Shown here: piece after piece, positions 15,553 through 25,254 of the stretch
Numbering within the stretch: position 1 is the first letter of the stretch
Layout of the letters: each line of letters opens with the position of its first letter
Assembly: GCA_002345675.1 (NCBI GenBank)
Contig: DDWL01000021.1
Span: 87,692 to 151,691, forward strand
From: Bacteroidales bacterium UBA2287
GTDB taxonomy: Bacteria; Bacteroidota; Bacteroidia; Bacteroidales; Tenuifilaceae
DNA: 64,000 nucleotides
Reading direction: 5' to 3'
The notes under the pieces: model-generated
What the model was told of the DNA's origin: nothing
Database searches by the model: none
Seen by the model: the letters and a program-made list of their open reading frames with translations, nothing else
Made by a program: the position numbers and the translations under genes

Positions 15553-16848
15553 CTAATCAATTAATATTACACTGAAATTTCCCGATGGAGCAATTTCGTT
15601 TAGTTTAACACCTACAATACTGTTTACCATTTGTTTGCTGTATGGGAATTCGACTTTTATGTAGTTTCGGGTAAACCCAAACATAAGGTTATTTTTTCGC
15701 GACGACTCGAACAGAACGCCATCCGTATTCCCCAAGTTTTTTTTATAGAAATTAGCATGAAGCGTTTCGGACAGCTGCATTAGCAGTTTAACCCTTTCGT
15801 TTACAATTTTTTGCGAAACTTTTTCGGTAATTTCGGCTGCAGGAGTATTGGGCCGGGGCGAGTATGGGAAAACGTGTAAAAACGAAACTTCTAGCTTCTT
15901 TAGTAGGTTGTACGAATCCATAAAATCGTCGTTGGTTTCGCCCGGAAAGCCTACAATAACATCGACCCCAATAAAGACATTTGGAATAGCCTTTTTAACT
16001 TCGGTTACCCTATTTGCAAATAGTTCGCGATTGTAACGGCGTTTCATTAGGGCTAAAATTCGGTTCGAACCCGACTGAAGCGGAATATGAAAGTGTGGCA
16101 GTAACGTTGACGAGTTTGCGAAAAGCGAAATTACTTCGTCGGTTACTAAGTTAGGCTCAACCGACGAAACTCTAATGCGATGTAAGCCTTCAACTTGCTC
16201 GAGGGCTTTTAGTAAGTCGACAAACTTTTCGCCCGTTGTGCGACCAAAGTCGCCTGTGTTAACTCCTGTTAAAATAATTTCTTTTACACCCGACTGCACA
16301 ATAAGGCGGGCTTGCTCCAAAACCTTTTCGATGGGAATATTTCGACTTTTGCCCCTTGCCAACGGAATGGTACAGTAGGTGCAATGGTAATCGCAGCCAT
16401 CCTGAACTTTTAGGAACGAACGGGTGCGGTCGGCGCTTGAGTATGCTGGAAAAAAGTCGCTTACCGAATCGATATCGCAGCTAAAGACCTTAACGTTCGA
16501 TTTTTTTTCGAGTTTCGAAAGGTAAAGCGGAATGCTATCCTTCCCCGAAGCGCCCATTACCAAGTCGACCCCTTCGATTGATGCAACCTCGTCGGGTTTT
16601 AGCTGGGCATAGCAACCAACAACGGCTATTAGCGCCTGTGGCGATTGGGTTGCAAACTTACGAATTGCCTGTCGGCACTTTTTGTCAGCATGCTCGGTAA
16701 CCGAGCAAGTATTAATTATGTAAATATCGGCTTCGTCGGTAGGTTGAACACGGTTAAACCCCAATTCGGCAAATTGGCGTGCAATGGTTGACGTTTCGGA
16801 AAAGTTAAGCTTACAGCCCAGTGTAAAGAATGCTACTCTCTTGTTCAT
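15553..16848 (-). CDS. mtaB: tRNA t6A37 methylthiotransferase MtaB
   Basis: 431 residues. A radical-SAM enzyme that converts t6A to ms2t6A at position 37 of ANN-decoding tRNAs. UPF0004 domain at ~1-120 with the second-cluster cysteines (TLGCKLNFSET, NTCSVTEHADKKCRQ, VVGCYAQ), radical-SAM motif CDYHCTYC at ~149 and TRAM-like C-terminus ~370-431. GCKLNFSE and CTIPLARGKSRN are typical of MtaB rather than MiaB or RimO. A TAAGTTTG-like -7 element lies at 16868-16875. Cytosolic, monocistronic. Confidence 0.93.
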   Translation of the reverse strand: MNKRVAFFTLGCKLNFSETSTIARQFAELGFNRVQPTDEADIYIINTCSVTEHADKKCRQAIRKFATQSPQALIAVVGCYAQLKPDEVASIEGVDLVMGASGKDSIPLYLSKLEKKSNVKVFSCDIDSVSDFFPAYSSADRTRSFLKVQDGCDYHCTYCTIPLARGKSRNIPIEKVLEQARLIVQSGVKEIILTGVNTGDFGRTTGEKFVDLLKALEQVEGLHRIRVSSVEPNLVTDEVISLFANSSTLLPHFHIPLQSGSNRILALMKRRYNRELFANRVTEVKKAIPNVFIGVDVIVGFPGETNDDFMDSYNLLKKLEVSFLHVFPYSPRPNTPAAEITEKVSQKIVNERVKLLMQLSETLHANFYKKNLGNTDGVLFESSRKNNLMFGFTRNYIKVEFPYSKQMVNSIVGVKLNEIAPSGNFSVILID

Positions 16849-16889
16849 TTGTTTAAAAATTCGAGTGCAAACTTACAAAATGGTTAGAA

Positions 16890-17801
16890 TTATAATGTAA
16901 TAATTCTCTTTTTCCTTCTTTTAAATTGCTGGTACAGCAGATGTATAATACCGTCGGAAACCCCAATGGTGGGCACAATAATTTTTTTCGCACCGCTCCA
17001 CTTCATAATTTTAAGGTAAATATCGGCAGCAGGAATAATAACATCGGCTCTGTCGGGATTTAAACCAAGTACTTTTATTCGCTCGTCGAGCGAGTAGTAC
17101 ATTATAAACTTATGTATTTCGTTAAGCTCGTCGTAAAGTAAAGGCTGATTTTCCTTCTTCCCCGAAAGTTTATACAATTTATTAATGTTACCACCCGAAC
17201 CAATAAGGTTAATCTCCTTTTTGGTTGTTATTACCTTTTTTACCCATTCCTTCATTTCGTCAAAATCGGCTTTCGAAACATTTCCTGAGAGAATTCTCAG
17301 TGTTCCAATGTCGAACGAATGCGAATCGATTAGCTTTCGGCTGCCAAAAAGGGTAACCTCGGTGCTACCACCTCCAACATCAACATAAAGGTAATGGCTA
17401 TCGTCGTCGATAAGTTCAACAATTTGGTTTGCATATATAATTTCGGCTTCCTCCTTACCATCGATAACTTCAATTTCAATTCCCGTTTCCTTTTTTACAC
17501 GGGCAACTATTTCCTTGCTATTCGAAGCTTCGCGCATTGCCGATGTTGCACAAGCCCTAAACGCCACTACGTCGTGTACTTTCATTAGTAAACTAAACGC
17601 CTTCATTGTATCAACAAACTTGTCGATTTTTTTTGGCGTTAATTTTCCAAGGGAGAATGAATCTTCGCCTAACCTAAGTGGAACCCTTAAAAGGGAAGAC
17701 TTTTTAAACGACACGTTTATGCCATCTTCAACCACATTCGAAAAAAGTAAACGAACAGCATTAGAGCCAATGTCGATGGCAGCAAATCGGTATAATTTCA
17801 A
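16890..17801 (-). CDS. Ppx/GppA family phosphatase (exopolyphosphatase)
   Basis: 303 residues, the short single-module form of the family. Motifs: AAIDIGSNAVRLLFS (phosphate 1), ACATSAMREASNS, and YVDVGGGSTEVTLFG (phosphate 2) at ~138-152. It degrades polyphosphate or pppGpp. The start codon is TTG at 17799-17801; no upstream ATG is possible and the next Met is far inside. The TTG overlaps the ppk stop (TTGA), a classic translational-coupling arrangement. It forms an operon with ppk, giving both synthesis and breakdown of polyphosphate. Confidence 0.88.
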   Translation of the reverse strand: MKLYRFAAIDIGSNAVRLLFSNVVEDGINVSFKKSSLLRVPLRLGEDSFSLGKLTPKKIDKFVDTMKAFSLLMKVHDVVAFRACATSAMREASNSKEIVARVKKETGIEIEVIDGKEEAEIIYANQIVELIDDDSHYLYVDVGGGSTEVTLFGSRKLIDSHSFDIGTLRILSGNVSKADFDEMKEWVKKVITTKKEINLIGSGGNINKLYKLSGKKENQPLLYDELNEIHKFIMYYSLDERIKVLGLNPDRADVIIPAADIYLKIMKWSGAKKIIVPTIGVSDGIIHLLYQQFKRRKKRIITL

Positions 17802-19873
17802 GGCTTAATAGTTTTTTTATGTTTATTGGTATAGTACTTATGTATTTCGAGCTGCGACTGATACGCTTTCTCGCTTCCTTTAATCTTTTTAAAGGTATTG
17901 CAGAGATTTGGGTCGACAATGCGAGCTTTTACGTTATCGCGCAACCCTGCCATTACAATCTCTTTCAGTTCCTTACGTATTTCGGTATCGTAAATCGAAA
18001 CGGCAACTTCAACTCGGTAGTCGAGGTTTCGGGTCATCCAGTCGGCCGATGAAATGTAGTAATGCTCCTGATTATTGTTACAGAAAATAAAAATTCGCGA
18101 GTGCTCCAAAAACCTATCGACAATACTTACAGCCTCAATATTTTCGCTAAAGCCCTTAATTCCTGGCACTAAAGCACAAATACCTCTAACAACAAGCTTA
18201 ATTTGCACGCCTGCATTGCTTGCTTGGTAAAGTTTACGAATAACTTCCTCGTCGACAAGGTTGTTTATTTTGCAGTAAATATAAGAAGGAAGTTTGCGTT
18301 TGGCATTAGCAATTTCATTGTCGATAAGAGCAAATATTTTCCTTCTCATGTTGAAAGGCGCAACCATTAAGTGCTTATAGTTAAACGACTTAAAATTAAA
18401 CTCGAGAAAGGTGAAAACTTTTTCAACTTCGTTGGTTATTCGCTTATCGGCAGTTAAAATATTAAAGTCGGTATATAAATTTGCATTCCCTTCGTGAAAA
18501 TTCCCGGTGCTTAGGGTTGAGTAATTAACCAATTTCGAGTCCTCTTCGCGGGTAATTAGCGTCATTTTGCTGTGTATTTTTAAACCGTGAACGCCAAAAA
18601 TCACATTAATTCCCGCTTCTTCCATCTTTTTACTCCATTTTATATTGGCATTCTCATCGAAACGAGCGCGTAGTTCGACAACAGCAGTTACCTGCTTGCC
18701 ATTTTGAGCAGCATTAATTAGTGCACGAACAACCCTCGATTCGGTAGCCACGCGATAAAGAGTAATTTTTATCGACTTAACTTTTGGGTCGATAGCTGCT
18801 TCGCGAAGCATTTGAATATAGTATGCAAAGCTGTGGTAAGGATAATGGAGGGCAAAGTCTCGTTTAGCAACTTCGGCTAGTATACTGGTAGTGTTTTCTA
18901 ACCGTTCAACAGGCACAGGAGGTAAATACTCATTTACAAGATTTGGCCCGCCAAGGTTTGGAAACCCAATAAAATCGCGAAAGTTGTGGTACCTACCCCC
19001 AGCAATTAGGTTATCGCCTTCGTCAAGGTCCATGCTATCGACAATGTACTGAAGCATATCGGGAGCAATTTCCGAGTCGAAAACGAAGCGAACGGGTTCT
19101 CCCCTTTTGCGATTCGAAACGCCTTTCGATATTTTTTCGAGAAGGCTTTCGGCAATATCATTATCGACATCGAGTTCGGCGTCGCGGGTAATTTTAATTG
19201 TAAAAGCTTCGAACGTGTCGTAGGGTAATATGCTAAAAATTTGGTCGAGGCCAAACCGTATAACATCGTCGAGCAGAATAATATACTTTTTCCCATCGAT
19301 ATCGGGCAGCTGGACGAAGCGAGAAAAGTCGTCGGTTGGAATTTCGATTAGAGCATATTCGCTTACGTCGGGAATTAATTTTTTGGAAAGTTTAACAGCA
19401 AGGTAAATGCTTCGGTCGGTTAACTCAGGAAATTTGCTTACGCCCTTAAGCATTATTGGGGCAATGGCAGAGGCAATTTTCTTTTTAAAAAGTTGGCGAA
19501 CAAATGATGCATGTGAGTCGCAAAGTTCCCTTTCATTTATAATGAATATGTTCTCCTTTTTTAGTTCTTCGAGAATATTTGAAAAAATGGCATCGAATTT
19601 CTTTTGGTACCCCTGAACAATTTTTTGAATTTTTTCAATGGTTTTTTTAGGTTTTTCAGTCATGTAAGGCTTTACGCCCTTGTCGTACTCCATTAACCTT
19701 AACAAAGTGGCAACTCGAACCCTAAAAAACTCATCGAGGTTATTGCTAAAAATTCCAAGAAATTTTATTCGTTCAATTAAAGGAACATTGGTGCTTTGAG
19801 CCTCTTGAAGTACCCTTTCGTTAAACGACAACCAGCTTATTTCCCTGTTAATTAAATCCTTTTGTTTTGCCAT
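17798..19873 (-). CDS. ppk1: Polyphosphate kinase 1
   Basis: 691 residues from ATG 19871-19873 (the family start MAKQKDLINREISWLSFNERV fits). It reversibly makes polyphosphate from ATP. N-terminal domain ~8-110; the phospho-acceptor His lies in VHGLKIHSKM (~428-437), preceded by RARFDENANIKWSKKME; the second catalytic domain holds SADWMTRNLDYRVEV with the conserved DWM. Associated with the inner face of the membrane in other bacteria. A -7 element TAGGTTTG at 19895-19902 (minus strand) is likely its promoter. Operon with ppx. Confidence 0.95.
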   Translation of the reverse strand: MAKQKDLINREISWLSFNERVLQEAQSTNVPLIERIKFLGIFSNNLDEFFRVRVATLLRLMEYDKGVKPYMTEKPKKTIEKIQKIVQGYQKKFDAIFSNILEELKKENIFIINERELCDSHASFVRQLFKKKIASAIAPIMLKGVSKFPELTDRSIYLAVKLSKKLIPDVSEYALIEIPTDDFSRFVQLPDIDGKKYIILLDDVIRFGLDQIFSILPYDTFEAFTIKITRDAELDVDNDIAESLLEKISKGVSNRKRGEPVRFVFDSEIAPDMLQYIVDSMDLDEGDNLIAGGRYHNFRDFIGFPNLGGPNLVNEYLPPVPVERLENTTSILAEVAKRDFALHYPYHSFAYYIQMLREAAIDPKVKSIKITLYRVATESRVVRALINAAQNGKQVTAVVELRARFDENANIKWSKKMEEAGINVIFGVHGLKIHSKMTLITREEDSKLVNYSTLSTGNFHEGNANLYTDFNILTADKRITNEVEKVFTFLEFNFKSFNYKHLMVAPFNMRRKIFALIDNEIANAKRKLPSYIYCKINNLVDEEVIRKLYQASNAGVQIKLVVRGICALVPGIKGFSENIEAVSIVDRFLEHSRIFIFCNNNQEHYYISSADWMTRNLDYRVEVAVSIYDTEIRKELKEIVMAGLRDNVKARIVDPNLCNTFKKIKGSEKAYQSQLEIHKYYTNKHKKTIKP

Positions 19874-19894
19874 TGTGTGCAACTATTTACAGAG

Positions 19895-19902
19895 CAAACC
19901 TA
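19895..19902 (-). promoter_or_regulatory. Probable -7 element of the ppk-ppx operon
   Basis: TAGGTTTG on the minus strand matches TAnnTTTG about 22 bp upstream of the ppk ATG. The -33 position, 19 bp farther, is only AT-rich, so the match is partial. Confidence 0.4.
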
Positions 19903-19944
19903 CACGTTTTTTTTAAAGAAAAAATGTTAAAACGAAAAAATTAA

Positions 19945-19970
19945 CATTGCCCATAAGCCAATGGGCAATG
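19945..19970 (-). terminator. Terminator after the phoH-sixA unit
   Basis: A perfect 10-bp stem (CATTGCCCAT / ATGGGCAATG) with a 6-nt loop, followed on the minus strand by a T-rich run (TTAATTTTTT). It separates sixA from ppk. Confidence 0.65.
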
Positions 19971-19994
19971 CTAATTCGAAATTATACAAAAAAA

Positions 19995-20489
19995 CTAATC
20001 GGCAAACTTTGGAAATTCCAAAGAAGTAAAAACTACATTTTCCTTATCAATATCTTTCCAAAATTCAACATTAAAAGTAAGTTGAACCAACCCCGATGTA
20101 GGCAAGTTATCAATTGGCTCCTTAAGAAACAAATTTGCAAAATAGGTAAATGTAGGGTTGTGCCCAACAATCATCGTGTTCTTTATTTCCTCGGGAATTT
20201 CACGAACAAAGTTGAATATTTCGGTAAAATCGGCCTGATAGAATAGTTCAACTATTTTAATAGTGTCGAGGTTTACATCGGCACTTTTACAAACAGTAAT
20301 TGCCGTTTGAATTGCACGGTTGGCAGGGCTCGAGAAAACTACATCGAGTTTGCGAATTACTTCGCCATACTTTTTGCCAACATTACGGGCATCGGACAGG
20401 CCACGGGGCTTGAGTGTACGATCGAAATCGCTTTTACCTAATTCGCTCCACGACGATTTAGCATGGCGTAAAATCAGTAAATCCTTCAT
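19995..20489 (-). CDS. SixA-like histidine phosphatase
   Basis: 164 residues of the histidine phosphatase superfamily. Catalytic LILRHAKSSWSE near the N-terminus (~5-16), SSPANRAIQTA (~54), and the second His in IVGHNPTF (~113). Short SixA-type proteins dephosphorylate phosphohistidine (in E. coli on ArcB or NPr); the substrate here is not determinable. It begins 17 bp after phoH on the same strand. Confidence 0.87.
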   Translation of the reverse strand: MKDLLILRHAKSSWSELGKSDFDRTLKPRGLSDARNVGKKYGEVIRKLDVVFSSPANRAIQTAITVCKSADVNLDTIKIVELFYQADFTEIFNFVREIPEEIKNTMIVGHNPTFTYFANLFLKEPIDNLPTSGLVQLTFNVEFWKDIDKENVVFTSLEFPKFAD

Positions 20490-20505
20490 TAATTTTCAAC
20501 TTTTA

Positions 20506-21834
20506 CTAAAGCAAATTACTAGCTAAATCGGCAAGGTAACTACGCTCGCCCTTAACAAGGTTGATGTGTGCAAAAACGCTTTGCCCGTGCATTTTGTCGG
20601 ACAGGTAGGTAAGACCATTCGACTTCATGTCGAGGTACGGGTGGTCGATTTGCTGAATGTCGCCCGTAAATACGAACTTTGTTCCCTCTCCTGCCCTTGT
20701 AATAATGGTTTTAACCTCGTGAGGGGTTAAGTTTTGAGCCTCGTCGACAATAAAGAAAACATTCGACAGGCTTCGGCCCCTAATATATGCTAACGGTGTA
20801 ATCATTAGCCTTTCGGTACGTTGTAGCTCTTCAATGTACATGTACTCCTTGCTGTTCGACTTAAACTTATTTTTAATAACCGTTAGGTTATCGTACAGGG
20901 GTTGCATGTAAGGGCCAATTTTTTCGTTTACGTCGCCGGGTAAAAAGCCTAAGTCTCTATTTGCTAATGGTACAATTGGCCTAGCAAGAAGAATTTGATT
21001 GAAATTTTTTTCCTGCTGAAGGGCTGCGGCAAGTGCCAAAAGGGTTTTACCTGTTCCTGCCTTTCCGGTAAGCGCAACAAGCTGAATTTCGGGGCGTAAA
21101 AGGGCATCGAGCGAAAAGGTTTGCTCCGAATTACGGGGCTCAATTCCGTAAGCTCTAACTTTTTCGACCCTGTTAAGGTTTTGTGTTTCGGCATTGTAAT
21201 GAGCCAGGCCGCTCGATTTTCCGCTCTTTAAAATATAGTACTGATTAGGAAAAGGCTTTAGCTTTAGCTCCTTTGCAGGAATACCTTCGTAACTTTCGTA
21301 AAGTTTCTGTATAAACGAATCCTTAACATCGTCGAGAACTTCTATCTCCCGCTTAAGGGTGTCTATGTCCTTAATTTTGTCCGAAAGGTAATCTTGAGCC
21401 ATTATACCAAGCGACTTGGCTTTCATACGAAGGTTTATGTCCTTTGAAACAAGGATAACAGGAATATCCTTATCGGCCTTTTTATGAAGGAAAAGAGCTA
21501 TTGCTAAAATGCGATGGTCGGGGCTTCGCTCCGAAAAGGATTGCTCCATTTCGGTTGTAAAGGGTTTTCCCGTTTCAATTCGAAGCTTACCCATTCCGGC
21601 TCCAAGCGAAATTCCTCCGTTAAAAAGTTTGTCCTCGGCAAGTTTGTCGAGTTCTCGAGAGAATTCACGGGCATGAAAGTTTATCATTTCGTTGCCCTTT
21701 TTAAAGTGATCGAGTTCCTCGAGGGTTACAATAGGAATTACAATGTCGTTTTCCTGAAAGTTGTAAATACAAGTAAAATCGTGTAGTAACACATTGGTGT
21801 CGAGCACGAATATTTTTTTATTTTTTTTTGGCAT
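20506..21834 (-). CDS. PhoH family protein with N-terminal PIN domain
   Basis: 442 residues. PIN nuclease-like domain ~1-150 (IFVLDTNVLLHD, VTLEELDHFKKG, SKDINLRMKAKSLG) fused to a PhoH ATPase ~225-442 with Walker A GKAGTGKT (~257), Walker B VDEAQNLTP (~366) and FTGDIQQID. This PIN-PhoH fusion (PhoH2/YlaK type) is thought to be an RNA helicase/nuclease. Cytosolic. Upstream of and probably cotranscribed with the SixA-like gene. Confidence 0.93.
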   Translation of the reverse strand: MPKKNKKIFVLDTNVLLHDFTCIYNFQENDIVIPIVTLEELDHFKKGNEMINFHAREFSRELDKLAEDKLFNGGISLGAGMGKLRIETGKPFTTEMEQSFSERSPDHRILAIALFLHKKADKDIPVILVSKDINLRMKAKSLGIMAQDYLSDKIKDIDTLKREIEVLDDVKDSFIQKLYESYEGIPAKELKLKPFPNQYYILKSGKSSGLAHYNAETQNLNRVEKVRAYGIEPRNSEQTFSLDALLRPEIQLVALTGKAGTGKTLLALAAALQQEKNFNQILLARPIVPLANRDLGFLPGDVNEKIGPYMQPLYDNLTVIKNKFKSNSKEYMYIEELQRTERLMITPLAYIRGRSLSNVFFIVDEAQNLTPHEVKTIITRAGEGTKFVFTGDIQQIDHPYLDMKSNGLTYLSDKMHGQSVFAHINLVKGERSYLADLASNLL

Positions 21835-21980
21835 GGCTTTAAGAATTTAAGAATTGGATTGATTAAAGATATGAAAAAAAGGTTTGAAACGCTATTATTA
21901 CAGGTTTATATTACTGTTTAAAAAATAAAGGTAGAATGTATTTCGCAAATTAATCGCTTTAAAATCTTAACATTGAAATA

Positions 21981-24900
21981 TTAAGAAACCAAGTTTAAGG
22001 TTACCGTAAATACACTCCCCTTTTCAAGTTGACTTTCGACTGAAATTGAGCCTCCGTTTCGTTCAACAAACTCTTTACTAAGAATTAATCCTAACCCCGA
22101 ACCCTTTTCGTTTTCGGTTCCGGGAGTAGTAACGTGTTTATCGATTCGGAATAATTTTTCGATGTTTTCTTTGCTAATACCAACGCCATTGTCGGAAATT
22201 TTGAGGGTACAGGTTGTTTCATCAGCATTTAAGTGAATTTTTATTTCACCACCCTGATGAGTAAACTTAACGGCATTCGACAGCAGGTTTCGAAATACGG
22301 TATGAATCATATTTTCATCGGCTAACACCCTAAGTGTTTCGGGTAAGTGTAATGATAACGTTATATTTTTAGAGTCAACTTTACTTTGAACAAGTTCGAT
22401 ATTCTGATGAATTAGGCTAACAATATCGACAGGCTTGGGGTCGTACTTTATTTGTCCCATTTGGTTCGACGACCAGTCGAGAAGGTTTTCGAGCAAATTG
22501 TATGTTGTAAGCGACAGTCTATTGAGTTCTCCAACAAATTTCTTGGTTTTTTCCTTGTCGAAATCATCGATATCGGTAAGAATATAGCCTGTTGAGCCTA
22601 CGAGTGTGCTTATAGGATTTCGTAAATCGTGAGCAATAATTCGAAAAAATTTATTTTTAGTGGCATTGCTAACCTCTAGCTGGTTCTTTTTGCGTTCGAG
22701 CTCTTTCTTTTGAATTTCTAAATCGATATTTTTGGCACTAATCCAATCGTTGGCATCCTTTAAGTGTTCGGCCTGAACCAGTATTTCTTCGTTCTGCATT
22801 AGTATTTCCTGTGTACGCTCCTTTACAATTCCCTCTAACTTTTCCTTATCCTTTATTAAACTATAGGTATAGTATTTTACAATAGCAGCAACAAGCAAAA
22901 CGCTAATTAACAAATACCCAAAGTATGCATAGTAGGTTCGATACCAAGGTGGTGAAATAGTAAATTTGTACTCGGCTACTTCACTTTCGATTTCGTAAAT
23001 ATTTTTCGATTTTACTTTGAAAACATATTTTCCTTCGCTAAGGTTTGTGTACTCCTTCTTTGCTTCAGGGCTCCAATCGGACCAACTCTTGTCGTAGCCA
23101 TTGAGCATGTAGCTGTATAACTTTGGTTTATCGCCATCAAAAAATGGCCATGCATATATAAAGGTAAGCGAGTTATGCTTATAATCGAGTATATGGTGTA
23201 AATCGACGACAGGACTTGTGTTTACTCTCAGAATTGCAGGCTCGTTTTTACTTAGTGAAATATTTGTACCATTAAAAAGTATCGAGTCGCCCGAAACAAC
23301 TTTTCGTATTTGCGGAGGAAATAGGTCGAAGTAATTTCGAGAAGTTCCTCCAGTATGCTTAAAAGTACCAGCATTTGTGCTAAACCATATTACGGAATCG
23401 GCTTGGTTAACAACATAGAACGATGAGACAACATCACTTTCAATTCTTCTCCACGACAGGGAGTCGACATACTGTTTTTTTGAAGAAGAGTCGCTATTAT
23501 CCCGTTCAATATAGATGCTGAACTGTTTATTTAACTCGTTAAATTTATAGTAGTTTTGGTTACATAAGAAAATGAGCTGGTTCTTTGCTTCGAAAACTCG
23601 AACCGACTTAATCGAAGGCAATCCGTGTAATGTATCGAAAAGTTCAACTTTAGCCGAATCGAAATTGTTAGAATATGGATTTTTAATTCTGTAAACTCCT
23701 TTATAGCTGGCACCAAGCCAAAGGTTTCCAAGCGAGTCTTCGGCTATACTTCGTATGTTTGCTTCAATATTGTACTGCAGGCCGTGGTCAATCCATTTTC
23801 CGTTTTTGCTTAATGTAAGAACTGCAACTCCATTATTTAGTCCTACTATAAGTTTCGATGGGTCTTTTTTCCCCTGATAAACATTGTAAAGCCCATTGTA
23901 ATTAGCAATTAAACCCGATTTGTTTTCCATAATTTGAAAAAGCCCTCTGCTCGTAGCAGCAAGAAGTATGGAGTCGCTAACCTGGCAACAGTTTTTAAAA
24001 CACGAACTATAAATAGGCTTTTTATTAATAGTAGTGCTGGGTTTAAAATAGATAAAACCCCACGATTGCTCAAAAGTTCCTTCGACAGGTAAAAAACTGT
24101 TAACTTCAAAATTGCTGTTTTGGCTACATTTTGTGTAATAAATTCCAGTTCCAGAGGAAACGTATAGGTAGCTATTTAAACGAGCAACATCCGAAATAAC
24201 TCCGCTTAACCCCTTGCTCTCGTTCCAGTATCTTAGGGGCGACATAACTTCAACCTGACAAATACCATTTGCCAGTGCAAGCCAAAGGCCTTGGTTGTTT
24301 TGATGATACAAATAGTGTGTATTGCTTTTTATGCCTATCGATTTGTCGTTAATTACATCAACAACGTTCCAGTTCCAATCAACTATAAGTATACTGCCAG
24401 TAACCGATGCAAATGCGAAAAGATGCTCATTTAAGGCTATTCCATGGTAAAAACCATATTGAATAAAATAATCGTTTAGTTTTTTTGCATTTGTTGAAAT
24501 GCTTGAAAAGGATCTAAGTGTAGTTTTACTTTTTGATGTGTCGTATATAAAAAGCCCATCTAGTCTTGAACAAATTATAAGACCATTGTTTGTAGGGAAA
24601 ATGGTGTGTATCCTAATATCCGAGAAAAAATTGCCTTTATCAATAAGGTTTAATGCATTATTGTTGAACTGAAGCAAGCCTTTGCCCATTTCCTGAACAT
24701 AGTACGAATTATTTACCTTATGGCTTAAGTAAAAGCGCTGATTTTCGCTTTCCCAGCAATCAATTTTTCCGTTACTATACCTAAAAAGGTAATGGTCGGA
24801 TAGAAAAAAAATTGTGTCGGAGAAACAGGTTACATCCCATATTTCTCCAAAATTTGAGTACTTTTCTTCGACAAGAGATTTGAGTGAACAATACTGAATA

Positions 24901-25244
24901 CTCCCCGATTTATCGGGCGCCAAAAAGCCAAATTCACCATGCGCACCCGCATATACAACACCATTCCCATCAATCGCCAAGCACCTAACTGTAGATTCGT
25001 TAGTTACTTTTATTAACCTCCACAATTCACCATCGAACTCGAGAATGCCATCAGAGTTACCAAAATACATTATACCTCTAGTATCCTGAACAACAGCCCA
25101 GTTTTGCGTTCCAGCATTATAGTCGTTGGTGGAATAGTATTTCGATTGAATAAAACCCTTTTCCTGAGCATAAGAAGAAAAAAAAATGCGTAACAACAAA
25201 AAAGCAACTATGGCTATTCGATGTATGTTTCGTGCGTTAATCAT
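21981..25244 (-). CDS. Two-component-propeller sensor histidine kinase
   Basis: 1087 residues. Signal/anchor helix ~8-26, then a large periplasmic beta-propeller region (~30-690; repeated W/G-rich blades such as DSLGNLWLGASYKGVYRI), a Y_Y_Y domain ~705-752 (YSYMLNGYDKSWSDW) and a membrane helix ~768-790. A coiled coil (~800-860) leads to HisKA with phospho-acceptor His872 in IIAHDLRNP, then HATPase with NAVKFTHQGG, DNGVGIS and GSGLGLILS. Unlike hybrid systems it has no receiver or AraC domain. It starts 10 bp after the LytTR regulator (25255), so the pair is cotranscribed, although a LytTR regulator with a HisKA (not LytS-type) kinase is an unusual pairing. Confidence 0.92.
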   Translation of the reverse strand: MINARNIHRIAIVAFLLLRIFFSSYAQEKGFIQSKYYSTNDYNAGTQNWAVVQDTRGIMYFGNSDGILEFDGELWRLIKVTNESTVRCLAIDGNGVVYAGAHGEFGFLAPDKSGSIQYCSLKSLVEEKYSNFGEIWDVTCFSDTIFFLSDHYLFRYSNGKIDCWESENQRFYLSHKVNNSYYVQEMGKGLLQFNNNALNLIDKGNFFSDIRIHTIFPTNNGLIICSRLDGLFIYDTSKSKTTLRSFSSISTNAKKLNDYFIQYGFYHGIALNEHLFAFASVTGSILIVDWNWNVVDVINDKSIGIKSNTHYLYHQNNQGLWLALANGICQVEVMSPLRYWNESKGLSGVISDVARLNSYLYVSSGTGIYYTKCSQNSNFEVNSFLPVEGTFEQSWGFIYFKPSTTINKKPIYSSCFKNCCQVSDSILLAATSRGLFQIMENKSGLIANYNGLYNVYQGKKDPSKLIVGLNNGVAVLTLSKNGKWIDHGLQYNIEANIRSIAEDSLGNLWLGASYKGVYRIKNPYSNNFDSAKVELFDTLHGLPSIKSVRVFEAKNQLIFLCNQNYYKFNELNKQFSIYIERDNSDSSSKKQYVDSLSWRRIESDVVSSFYVVNQADSVIWFSTNAGTFKHTGGTSRNYFDLFPPQIRKVVSGDSILFNGTNISLSKNEPAILRVNTSPVVDLHHILDYKHNSLTFIYAWPFFDGDKPKLYSYMLNGYDKSWSDWSPEAKKEYTNLSEGKYVFKVKSKNIYEIESEVAEYKFTISPPWYRTYYAYFGYLLISVLLVAAIVKYYTYSLIKDKEKLEGIVKERTQEILMQNEEILVQAEHLKDANDWISAKNIDLEIQKKELERKKNQLEVSNATKNKFFRIIAHDLRNPISTLVGSTGYILTDIDDFDKEKTKKFVGELNRLSLTTYNLLENLLDWSSNQMGQIKYDPKPVDIVSLIHQNIELVQSKVDSKNITLSLHLPETLRVLADENMIHTVFRNLLSNAVKFTHQGGEIKIHLNADETTCTLKISDNGVGISKENIEKLFRIDKHVTTPGTENEKGSGLGLILSKEFVERNGGSISVESQLEKGSVFTVTLNLVS

Positions 25245-25254
25245 TTTCTAAAAA

